Below are positions 7,669-14,201 of a stretch of 14,740 nt of DNA, piece after piece. The DNA comes from UBA8290 sp964230965. Its GTDB lineage: Bacteria > Bacillota_I > Bacilli_A > Acholeplasmatales > Acholeplasmataceae. Made by a program: the position numbers and the translations under genes. Under the pieces are notes generated by a model, which saw only the letters and a program-made list of their open reading frames with translations, did not search any database and was not told the origin of the DNA. The stretch is taken from assembly GCA_964230965.1 (NCBI GenBank), contig CAXRJA010000087.1, positions 1 to 14,740 of the forward strand, in the 5' to 3' direction. The stretch's first letter is position 1; every line of letters starts with the position of its first letter.

Positions 7669-9471
7669 CTATTGATCCTTTCTTTCTTCATATTGAAGCT
7701 GATATAAATTATAATAGAGGCCTTTCTCTTTAAGTAGCCCTTGATGCGACCCACTTTCAACTATTTTACCATGACTCATCACTATAATTTGGTCTGCATG
7801 CTGTATGGTTGATAATCTGTGTGCAACAATAATCATCGTAGAAATATTCATCATCTTCTCTAAACTTTCTTGAATAATACTTTCAGTTTCGCTATCGATA
7901 TTGGCTGTTGCTTCATCCAAAATCATTAATGTAGGTTGGTATAACACGGTTCTTGCAAAAGATATGAGTTGTCTTTGACCTGAAGAAAAGTTGTTTCCTC
8001 GTTCTAATACTTTATGATCATAGCCATCTTTTAAATTATCAATGACGTGATTCAACCCAACATAATTTGCAGCTTCTATCATAGCATCATCGGTTTTAGA
8101 TTTATCAAATAGTTTGATGTTATCTTTAAGTGTCCCACTGAATAAAAAAACATCTTGTAGCATTTGACCAATATGCTTTCTTAAACTTTCTCTTTTTATC
8201 TTTTTAATGTCTATACCATCAATTAGGATTTGACCTTTTTGGATATCGTAATTTCTAACAATTAAATTGAGTATGGTAGATTTACCAGATCCTGTTGCAC
8301 CAACGAATGCAACAGTTTGATCAGGCTTCACTTCAAAAGAGATACCTTTTAAAACCCATTCGTCAGGAATATATGAAAACCACACATCTTTAAATACAAT
8401 AGATCCTTTGAATGCTTCAAGTTCAATTGCATCTAAGTCGTTTTTTATATCCTGTTTCGTATCTAAAACGTCAAATATTTTTTCTGCACTTGCAAATGCA
8501 TTTTGAAGCATGTTAAATTGTTCTGCCATTTGTAATATTGGTTCAAAAAAATCTCTGACATAACGATAATAACTAAAGAGTAATCCGGCACTAAATACAA
8601 AAAGATACGTCGCTTGATTGATGACATCACCAATACCTAAAAATAATATGAGAAGTATGCCAATCATAGAAAATAAATACATGAGTGGTCGATATGTTCC
8701 AAAAACCAATATTTCATTCATATAACTTTTTCTTAGTTGATTCGACTTGTCATAAAACACTTGTCTTTTTTTAGGTTCTTGATTAAACGCTTGTGTGATT
8801 TTCATGCCAGATAAGTTTTCTGATAAGAAAGCACTGACTTCTGAGACATTCGTTCGAACTTTTCTATAAGATGCTCTAGAGTATTTTCTAAATAAAACCG
8901 TTGCAAGAAAAACCACAGGTAATAACAACATCAAGAACAGTGTAATCTTATAATTAATCACAAATAATACAATAAGAATCCCTATTAAATAGATGATATT
9001 TCTAATTAAATTTGCTGCAACATTGGTATACATCTCTGAAAGTGTATTCGTATCATTAGTAACTCTTGTTACAAGTTTTCCTACAGGTACTTGGTTGAGT
9101 TGTGCTGGTCCTAAAGTTTGAATATGCTCAAATACTTGTTGTCGCATCGTTAAAATAATCTTTTGTCCAATTTCTTGTAGCCACAAGGCTTGTCTGTATT
9201 CGATATTAAAAGCGATAACAAGCAGTAATACGAATCCTCCAGCTAAATATAATAAATAATTAAGTTTTTCAGCTGTAGAAAGTGATTCAGAAATGACAAC
9301 ATCGATCGTTACACCAATAATCAAAGATGGTACGAGTTGAACTACAATCCCAATAAGCATCATCACTAATACAATGATGAATCTTTTTTTATGTGGTTTT
9401 AAATAGGAAATGAGTCTTGAAAGAATTTCTTTATCTGGCTTTTCTCTTGTATATTCTTTAAAATCTTTCAT
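7669..9471 (-). CDS. ABC exporter half-transporter, canonical ATPase site subunit (BmrD/YheH-like)
   Basis: A 600-residue fused transmembrane/ATPase half-transporter of the type IV exporter fold. Six TM segments lie within about 30-310. The ATPase domain (about 355-590) contains Walker A GATGSGKST (391-399), Q-loop Gln439, signature FSSGQ (495-499), Walker B LMILD (515-519) with catalytic Glu520, D-loop ANID (523-526) and switch His551. Its start ATG 9471 directly follows the TAG of the upstream half-transporter with no gap, so the two are made together and should form a heterodimer. In such dimers this type of subunit supplies the Walker B Glu of the active composite site, while the partner has Asp498 there. 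Well-studied relatives such as BmrCD and TM287/288 export drugs; others export peptides or lipids. The substrate cannot be read from the sequence. It is followed 2 nt later by tldD. Confidence 0.93.
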   Translation of the reverse strand: MKDFKEYTREKPDKEILSRLISYLKPHKKRFIIVLVMMLIGIVVQLVPSLIIGVTIDVVISESLSTAEKLNYLLYLAGGFVLLLVIAFNIEYRQALWLQEIGQKIILTMRQQVFEHIQTLGPAQLNQVPVGKLVTRVTNDTNTLSEMYTNVAANLIRNIIYLIGILIVLFVINYKITLFLMLLLPVVFLATVLFRKYSRASYRKVRTNVSEVSAFLSENLSGMKITQAFNQEPKKRQVFYDKSNQLRKSYMNEILVFGTYRPLMYLFSMIGILLILFLGIGDVINQATYLFVFSAGLLFSYYRYVRDFFEPILQMAEQFNMLQNAFASAEKIFDVLDTKQDIKNDLDAIELEAFKGSIVFKDVWFSYIPDEWVLKGISFEVKPDQTVAFVGATGSGKSTILNLIVRNYDIQKGQILIDGIDIKKIKRESLRKHIGQMLQDVFLFSGTLKDNIKLFDKSKTDDAMIEAANYVGLNHVIDNLKDGYDHKVLERGNNFSSGQRQLISFARTVLYQPTLMILDEATANIDSETESIIQESLEKMMNISTMIIVAHRLSTIQHADQIIVMSHGKIVESGSHQGLLKEKGLYYNLYQLQYEERKDQ

Positions 9472-11220
9472 CTAAGCACCCTCACTTTCTACCATGGTTT
9501 CAAGTTGTTGACGTTTCACCATATCTTGATATAAAGTTGAGGTTTTAAGAAGTGAGTCGTGATTTCCAATGCCAACAATTTTTCCTTGATCTAATAAAAT
9601 GATTTTATCCATACGTTTGACAGTTGAAATACGATGTGCAATAAATATCGTTGTTTTGTTTTTTCTAATCTTAAACAAGTTAGAAATAATCGCTTCTTCT
9701 GTTTTTGTATCCACTGCAGAAACTGAATCATCTAATATAAGAATTTCAGGATCTTTTGCGATTGCTCTTGCAATACTTAAGCGTTGTTTTTGACCACCAG
9801 ATACAGTAACGCCACGTTCACCTAATATGGTTTGATATTGATCTTTAAAATCTATGATATTATCATGAACATCGGATAACTTGGCTGCTTGTACAGCTAG
9901 TGCTTCATCTTCTTTATCAAAGGCAAATAAAATATTATCTAAAATCGTTTCAGAAAATAAGAAATTATCTTGAGGCACATACCCCATTAAATCTCTGACA
10001 CGTTCAATTTTGACATCCATCACATCATAATCATCGATAAAAAACATATTTTTACCAACATTATATGTACGTAAAAATAAATCCACAAGTGAACTTTTAC
10101 CACTTCCGGTTCTACCTAAAATCCCGACCATTTCTCCTTTTTTAATGTCAAATGAAATATCTTTTAATACTGGTGCGTCTCCATCAGGATATTGAAAGGT
10201 AAGATTTTTAAGTGTGATATGTCCATGAAGCTTAACGTCTAAGGCATCTTTAGAATCTTTTACTGTAACTTCTGAATCTAAATATTCACTAATACGTTCA
10301 GCACTTGCTTTTGCTTGAGATTGAATACTAAAAAATTGTGCAAGTGCCATAATTGGCCAAATGAGTGTAAAGAAATATGCTATGTATTCGGTTAATTCCC
10401 CGATGGATAAATTCGATGTTTGAATGACAGTAATACTTCCATAGATCACAATAAATAAAACAGTAATGTTAATGGTTAATCCAATAATTATTTGAAAAAA
10501 CACATAATATTTAACAAAACCAATGGTCTTTTCGTAAAGATCATCACTTTTTAATTGAAATGCTGCCTTTTGTTGAAATTCTTTGACATATGCACGTATG
10601 ACTGAAACACCTGAAAAATTCTCTTGTGTAAAATCACTTAATGATTCAAATGATGCTTGTCGTGTTTTAAACATTTGTTGAAATTTTTTCAAAATAAAAA
10701 TTAAAAATACAAGCATCAAAATCATAGGTATGCCGGCAAAAAACGTCATGGTTGCATTGAGTCTTACCATTCTTATGACAGCAAATGTTCCTAATGCCAA
10801 ACCATCTACTAGCATCAAGATTCCTCGTGCATAGGCATTTCTAATCGTCTCTAGATCATTGGTGTAATATGCCATAAGCCCACCAACTTTTTCTTCGGAG
10901 TAAAAGGATTGCTGAAGATTCGTAGCATGGATAAACATCGTATTCATTAAATCAAATTGAATACGTCTTGATGCACCAAATATCGTATATCGCCAAATAA
11001 AACGACCAAATGTAATACCAATCACAAGTAAACCAATGTTTAAAAGTAACCCTTGCATGTAAGAGACATCTTGATTACCTCTTAACTCATCGATGATATT
11101 TCCAATGTATTCAGGAATATAAAGTTGTACAAAATCAATCACAAGTAAAACCCCAATGCCTATCGCATAGGGGATAATATACTTAATATAATATTTAAAA
11201 AAATGTTTTGAAAATAACAT
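9472..11220 (-). CDS. ABC exporter half-transporter, degenerate-site subunit (BmrC/YheI-like)
   Basis: A 582-residue half-transporter with six TM segments in about 12-300 and an ATPase domain from about 332. Visible motifs are Walker A GRTGSGKSS (369-377), Q-loop Gln417, signature VSGGQ (473-477), Walker B ILILD (493-497), D-loop SAVD (501-504) and His529. The residue after Walker B is Asp498 rather than Glu, the mark of the degenerate nucleotide site in heterodimeric exporters; Bacillus BmrC/YheI has the same feature. Order (this gene first, partner second) also matches bmrC-bmrD. The start ATG 11220 has AAAGGTAGG upstream and lies 21 nt after the SHOCT-like gene, with no terminator or clear promoter between, so it belongs to the same operon. 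Physiological cargo is unknown: drug, lipid or peptide. Confidence 0.93.
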   Translation of the reverse strand: MLFSKHFFKYYIKYIIPYAIGIGVLLVIDFVQLYIPEYIGNIIDELRGNQDVSYMQGLLLNIGLLVIGITFGRFIWRYTIFGASRRIQFDLMNTMFIHATNLQQSFYSEEKVGGLMAYYTNDLETIRNAYARGILMLVDGLALGTFAVIRMVRLNATMTFFAGIPMILMLVFLIFILKKFQQMFKTRQASFESLSDFTQENFSGVSVIRAYVKEFQQKAAFQLKSDDLYEKTIGFVKYYVFFQIIIGLTINITVLFIVIYGSITVIQTSNLSIGELTEYIAYFFTLIWPIMALAQFFSIQSQAKASAERISEYLDSEVTVKDSKDALDVKLHGHITLKNLTFQYPDGDAPVLKDISFDIKKGEMVGILGRTGSGKSSLVDLFLRTYNVGKNMFFIDDYDVMDVKIERVRDLMGYVPQDNFLFSETILDNILFAFDKEDEALAVQAAKLSDVHDNIIDFKDQYQTILGERGVTVSGGQKQRLSIARAIAKDPEILILDDSVSAVDTKTEEAIISNLFKIRKNKTTIFIAHRISTVKRMDKIILLDQGKIVGIGNHDSLLKTSTLYQDMVKRQQLETMVESEGA

Positions 11221-11241
11221 GCTGCCTACCTTTTATCTGTT

Positions 11242-11610
11242 TTATTGTACTAAAATTTTTACAATATCTCCATCTGCAGATGTGATATTAACAAGATCTC
11301 CTTCTAGTCCATCTTCAATAAGTTTAATGATTTCTTCAAAGTCAATGTTTTGCTCTTGGAGTTTAGGATCTAATTTTGCAAATTTCATAAATTTTGCAAA
11401 TTCAATAGGGACTTGGATTTTAACATCATCACCATCTTTTGAATTCACAAGTACGTATAACATTTTACGCTTTGTTTTTTTAGATAATACCACACCATCT
11501 TTTGAAGGTTGTGGATCATCGTTTAAAGCATCTAACAACATTTCTGCTTGTTCCGATGTGATTTTTCCTTCTTTAAGTAATTCTAGTATGTCTTTTCTCG
11601 ATTGACTCAT
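11242..11610 (-). CDS. SHOCT-like domain protein of unknown function
   Basis: This 122-residue, highly charged protein lacks TM segments. Residues 6-29 form a helical hairpin with the pattern ILxLLKEGKITxEQAxxLL, the SHOCT-like N-terminal element found in proteins such as YvlB/LiaX. A linker (30-45) leads to a beta-helix-beta region: strand 'LYVLVNSKDGDDVKIQVP' (51-68), helices 69-100, then strands 'LVNITSADGDIVKILV' (106-121). Start ATG 11610 has AAAGGGA upstream and lies 1 nt after the DUF2089 gene stop. The helical hairpin is repeated at the C-terminus of the DUF2089 protein, and the beta-helix-beta part resembles the 84-residue protein two genes upstream. In other Bacillota such modules occur in envelope-stress genes, so a sensing or scaffolding role is possible. 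No enzymatic motif is visible. Confidence 0.85.
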   Translation of the reverse strand: MSQSRKDILELLKEGKITSEQAEMLLDALNDDPQPSKDGVVLSKKTKRKMLYVLVNSKDGDDVKIQVPIEFAKFMKFAKLDPKLQEQNIDFEEIIKLIEDGLEGDLVNITSADGDIVKILVQ

Positions 11611-11611
11611 A

Positions 11612-11998
11612 TTATTTCCCTTTCTTTTTTAATAATGAGACTGCTTCTTCTGGAGTTATTTTTCCCTGTTTTAGTAATTGTATTGGATCTTCATTATTTA
11701 ACGTTGGTTCTGTTTCAATTTCAACATCTAATTGATATCCTAATCTAACAATGGTATCATCTAAATATTTTTTTACAGTAGGATAACTGACATTCAATTC
11801 TTTTTCTACTGCTTTGATGTTACCTCTATTTTTTAGAAATATTTCAATGAAATATTGCGTTTCAGCAGGTAAATAATTGATTTTCGAGACATGATAATGT
11901 CCCTCAATAGAGGTATGGCAACGATGACATGTCACTTTTTCGATGGTCATGTCTTGTTGACAAACTGGGCATTGAAGTGGAACTTTATACGTTTTCAT
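11612..11998 (-). CDS. DUF2089 family protein: zinc ribbon plus HTH, putative transcriptional regulator
   Basis: This 128-residue protein carries an N-terminal zinc ribbon with CPVC (10-13) and CHRC (24-27). A helical region at 45-88 includes the helix-turn-helix-like 'GNIKAVEKELNVSYPTVKKYL' stretch (59-79). The C-terminal LLKxGKITxEEAxxLL hairpin (108-123) matches the N-terminus of the next gene's product. This fits the DUF2089 family, widespread in Bacillota and usually called a putative DNA-binding protein. The ATG at 11998 has AGGAGA upstream. Placed second in the operon, 9 nt after the small membrane-protein gene, it is the only visible candidate for controlling the operon promoter, possibly through the AT-only palindrome at the start point. 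Function is inferred from domain type; no experimental role is known to me. Confidence 0.87.
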   Translation of the reverse strand: MKTYKVPLQCPVCQQDMTIEKVTCHRCHTSIEGHYHVSKINYLPAETQYFIEIFLKNRGNIKAVEKELNVSYPTVKKYLDDTIVRLGYQLDVEIETEPTLNNEDPIQLLKQGKITPEEAVSLLKKKGK

Positions 11999-12007
11999 TT
12001 GCTTCTC

Positions 12008-12262
12008 CTAAATTGTTTTAATATAAATATGATCGCCTTCTTTTGAATGTATATCTATGAGGACATCCTTGGCAGTTAACAATGTTTTTAAATCTTCTTT
12101 TTCTATTGGTGTATCTTTTAATGATTTTTTAGGTATAAAATTGATAATCATTCTAATGATGAAAAGTGGGAAAGGTAGTAAAAATAAAAGTTTTAGAAAA
12201 AATGAAACAACTGGTTCTTCTTTTATTTTAATTCTTATAATTAAAAAATGTGCTTTTTTCAT
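12008..12262 (-). CDS. Small membrane protein of unknown function, first gene of the operon
   Basis: An 84-residue protein with one or two hydrophobic stretches (about 19-45, with many Phe, Leu and Ile residues) between a strand-like N-terminus ('FLIIRIKIKE') and a soluble C-terminal part. The C-terminal 30 residues (IEKEDLKTLL, then VLIDIHSKEGDHIYIKTI) resemble the end of the SHOCT-like protein two genes downstream ('LVNITSADGDIVKILV'), so it may be a diverged relative whose middle helix became membrane-embedded. Start ATG 12262 has AAAGGA upstream, the stop is TAG, and DUF2089 follows after 9 nt. A strong promoter lies about 65 nt upstream. It may anchor or sense at the membrane for this set of proteins, which is speculative. 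That it is a real gene is supported by spacing, RBS and the module similarity. Confidence 0.75.
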   Translation of the reverse strand: MKKAHFLIIRIKIKEEPVVSFFLKLLFLLPFPLFIIRMIINFIPKKSLKDTPIEKEDLKTLLTAKDVLIDIHSKEGDHIYIKTI

Positions 12263-12276
12263 AATATCCTTTATAA

Positions 12277-12295
12277 AAATTAAAAATATTAATTT
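12277..12295. repeat. AT-only inverted repeat in the operon 5' leader
   Basis: On the minus strand AAATTAA and TTAATTT are separated by 5 nt. It lies between the start-site palindrome and the ribosome binding site of the 84-residue gene. Because the region is almost pure A/T, such a repeat could arise by chance. Confidence 0.35.
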
Positions 12296-12297
12296 AA

Positions 12298-12320
12298 ATA
12301 TAAATTATTTTAATTTATAT
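12298..12320. promoter_or_regulatory. Inverted repeat at the operon transcription start, possible operator
   Basis: Perfect 9-bp arms ATATAAATT and AATTTATAT surround a 5-nt centre. The repeat begins 5 nt after the -10 box of the seven-gene operon, so it overlaps the likely start point near 12318. It would suit a repressor such as the DUF2089 protein encoded in the operon. Low complexity weakens the case. Confidence 0.4.
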
Positions 12321-12324
12321 GTTT

Positions 12325-12352
12325 AGTATATATGAATTTTTTTAATTGTCAA
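12325..12352 (-). promoter_or_regulatory. Strong promoter of the seven-gene operon
   Basis: On the minus strand a consensus -35 TTGACA (12352-12347) is followed by a 16-bp spacer and TATACT (12330-12325, five of six matches). The start point is expected near 12318, giving a leader of about 56 nt before the first gene. Confidence 0.75.
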
Positions 12353-12376
12353 CAATAATTTGAATTTTGATATAAT
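12349..12376 (+). promoter_or_regulatory. Promoter of pepT with extended -10
   Basis: TATAAT (12371-12376) is a perfect -10 box preceded by TG at 12368-12369, an extended -10. A -35-like TCAACA (12349-12354) lies 16 bp upstream; TTGTCA at 12346-12351 is an alternative with a 19-bp spacer. Either overlaps the -35 of the divergent operon. The start point near 12383 leaves a leader of only about 14 nt, mostly the AAAGGAAGG ribosome binding site (12384-12392). Confidence 0.8.
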
Positions 12377-12396
12377 GGTTTTTAAAGGAAGGTATT

Positions 12397-13605
12397 ATGA
12401 CTCGATTAACTGAACGTTTTTTAAGATATGTAAAAATAGATACGCAATCAGATCCTTATGTATCAACTACACCATCTACTGAAAAACAAAAGGATTTATC
12501 AAGATTACTTGTAAAAGAACTTCATGTCATGGGATATACTGATGCATTTTTAGATGACCTTGGTTATACGTATTTAAAAATATCTAAAAATGCTGAAGGA
12601 TTTACGCCTATCGGTTTTGTATCGCATGTCGATACATCTTTTGATGCACCTGGTGATCCAGTAAATCCACGTATCATACAAAATTATCAAGGTGATACTA
12701 TTGAGCTTAATGAACATTTATCAATGCATCCAAATCAATTCCCTAGTTTGAAACTTGTTATTGGAGAAGATATTATTGTGACTGATGGTCATACTTTATT
12801 GGGTGCAGATGATAAATGTGGTGTTGCTGAAATGATGGAACTTGCTGAAAGACTCAAAGAAGAACCAACAATAAAACATGGGGATATATATTTATGTTTT
12901 ACTCCTGATGAAGAAATCGGTAGAGGTGCAGATCATTTCAATTATGAATTTTTCAAAGCATCTTACGCTTACACCATGGACGGTTCACGTGTTGGAGAAA
13001 TCGAATATGAAAACTTTAATGCTGCACATGCATGGGTAACCTTTAATGGTAAAAGCATTCATCCTGGTGCTGCTAAAAACAAAATGGTGAATGCATCTCA
13101 TATTGCATTCGAATTTCATCAATTACTTCCGAAAGCATTAGATCCTAGTCTTACAGAAGGCTACGAAGGTTTTAATCATTTAACAGATCTTAAATCAACA
13201 GTAGATCACGGACAAAGTACATATATTATAAGAAATCATGATATGACACTATTTGAAAAACAAAAAAAATCTTTTGAGAAGATTACAAACTTCTTGAATG
13301 AAAAATATGGATACGAAGCTGTTTATCTCAAATTAAAAGATACTTATTATAACATGGCAGAAAAAATCAAACCTCGTTTTGAAATCATTGAAAAGGCAAT
13401 GGATGCCATCAAAAGATGTGATTTATCACCCATTACAACTCCAATTCGTGGCGGTACAGATGGCGCAAGACTCACATATGAAGGCTTATTGTGTCCAAAT
13501 TTAGGCACCGGTGGTTATCAATTTCATGGTCGTTATGAATTTGCATCCATACAACAAATGGAAAAAGCACTAGAAATTATGTTTGATATTATCGAACACG
13601 CGTAA
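12397..13605 (+). CDS. pepT: Peptidase T (tripeptide aminopeptidase)
   Basis: This 402-residue cytoplasmic M20-family enzyme removes the N-terminal residue from tripeptides; Salmonella PepT is of nearly the same length. All expected zinc-site positions are visible: His77 in SHVDT with Asp79, bridging Asp138 in GADDK, catalytic Glu172 and ligand Glu173 in PDEEIGRG, Asp195 in TMDGS and His377 in FHGRYEF. The lid/dimerisation domain spans about 205-325 and contains the family motif GKSIHPGAAKNKMVNA (218-233). GGTDGARL (352-359) is also characteristic. ATG 12397 is preceded by AAAGGAAGG and by its own promoter. The gene is divergent from the TldD/E-exporter operon and ends at a bidirectional terminator. 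It likely recycles small peptides for amino acids, perhaps including fragments released by proteases. Confidence 0.97.
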   Translation: MTRLTERFLRYVKIDTQSDPYVSTTPSTEKQKDLSRLLVKELHVMGYTDAFLDDLGYTYLKISKNAEGFTPIGFVSHVDTSFDAPGDPVNPRIIQNYQGDTIELNEHLSMHPNQFPSLKLVIGEDIIVTDGHTLLGADDKCGVAEMMELAERLKEEPTIKHGDIYLCFTPDEEIGRGADHFNYEFFKASYAYTMDGSRVGEIEYENFNAAHAWVTFNGKSIHPGAAKNKMVNASHIAFEFHQLLPKALDPSLTEGYEGFNHLTDLKSTVDHGQSTYIIRNHDMTLFEKQKKSFEKITNFLNEKYGYEAVYLKLKDTYYNMAEKIKPRFEIIEKAMDAIKRCDLSPITTPIRGGTDGARLTYEGLLCPNLGTGGYQFHGRYEFASIQQMEKALEIMFDIIEHA

Positions 13606-13606
13606 T

Positions 13607-13634
13607 AAAAAACACCTAATTATAGGTGTTTTTT
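13607..13634. terminator. Bidirectional terminator between pepT and the SGNH hydrolase gene
   Basis: Two 12-nt arms (13607-13618 and 13623-13634, core CACCTA/TAGGTG) flank a 4-nt loop. The outer A-T pairs supply a U-tract in both directions, so it can end pepT from the left and the uvrB-SGNH unit from the right. The SGNH stop codon (13622-13620) lies in the loop and its last codons in the stem. Confidence 0.9.
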
Positions 13635-14201
13635 TATTACTGTTTCATAAACATCATATCCTTTTTTATTTAAATGAAGTCCATCTGTATGATATTGTTT
13701 ACACAAGACATCTTCACATAAAAATGTCTCATACATATCGATCAGTGTTGCGTCTTTAATTTTTTCTAACATCAATATTTTCAATTGATAGAGTCTTGCG
13801 TTTGTTCTGGGTTGATTTTTGATTTGGAAATAATAAGGATCGACAGGTAAAGGTAAGATGACACACACATCATAGGCTTGTAGTTGATCCACAATTGTTT
13901 GAATTCTTTTTACAATATCTATATCAGAATCATTTGTGAAGACGAGATCATTCGTTCCAATATGAAGAAATACTTTATAAGGATGATATAAATGAATGAG
14001 ATCGATGCGGTTTAACACGCCTTCTGTTGTATCGCCTGCGATCCCTTGTTTATGTATATTAAGGGTAGGCTTATAATAAGCAACCATTGAATCACCAACA
14101 ATTAAATGATCGACTTTTCTGGCAAACTTTTTAAAGTAGGCCACTTTGTTTTGATAATCTTTTTGTATGATTTGCCATATCGCTTCTAATGCTGGATTCA
14201 T
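13620..14201 (-). CDS. SGNH/GDSL-family hydrolase, cytoplasmic
   Basis: A 193-residue serine hydrolase of the SGNH superfamily, whose members cleave acyl esters of lipids, sugars or other small molecules. Conserved blocks are in order: GDSM (36-39) with nucleophile Ser38, the Gly block near QGIAGD (52-57), IGTND (81-85) with oxyanion-hole Asn84, and DGLHLN (173-178) giving Asp173 and His176 of the triad. No signal peptide or TM segment is visible, so it probably acts inside the cell. The ATG at 14201 overlaps the uvrB stop by 4 nt (ATGA), indicating translational coupling. The 3' end runs into the shared terminator. The link to uvrB is probably transcriptional economy rather than function. 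Substrate is unknown. Confidence 0.9.
   Translation of the reverse strand: MNPALEAIWQIIQKDYQNKVAYFKKFARKVDHLIVGDSMVAYYKPTLNIHKQGIAGDTTEGVLNRIDLIHLYHPYKVFLHIGTNDLVFTNDSDIDIVKRIQTIVDQLQAYDVCVILPLPVDPYYFQIKNQPRTNARLYQLKILMLEKIKDATLIDMYETFLCEDVLCKQYHTDGLHLNKKGYDVYETVIKKHL

Noticed and set aside
9599..9793. Plus-strand ORF antisense to the ABC ATPase region
   Set aside because: It mirrors conserved ATPase codons and has no independent evidence.
11219..11605. 128-codon plus-strand ORF antisense to the SHOCT-like gene
   Set aside because: Serine-rich mirror translation of a charged protein; the minus frame has an RBS, operon spacing and family similarity.
4968..12262. RiPP biosynthesis cluster on the model of microcin B17
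   Set aside because: Only the protease and exporter elements are present; no precursor, cyclodehydratase, dehydrogenase or radical SAM gene is in the window.
12057..12326. Plus-strand ORF antisense to the 84-residue gene, reaching the divergent promoter region
   Set aside because: No RBS or recognisable domain; it would read through the operon leader. The minus-strand gene fits the operon better.
12263..12396. Possible small RNA, riboswitch or hidden precursor peptide in the divergent gap
   Set aside because: The 134-bp gap is fully used by two promoters, AT repeats and RBSs; no structured GC-containing fold and no credible short ORF was seen.
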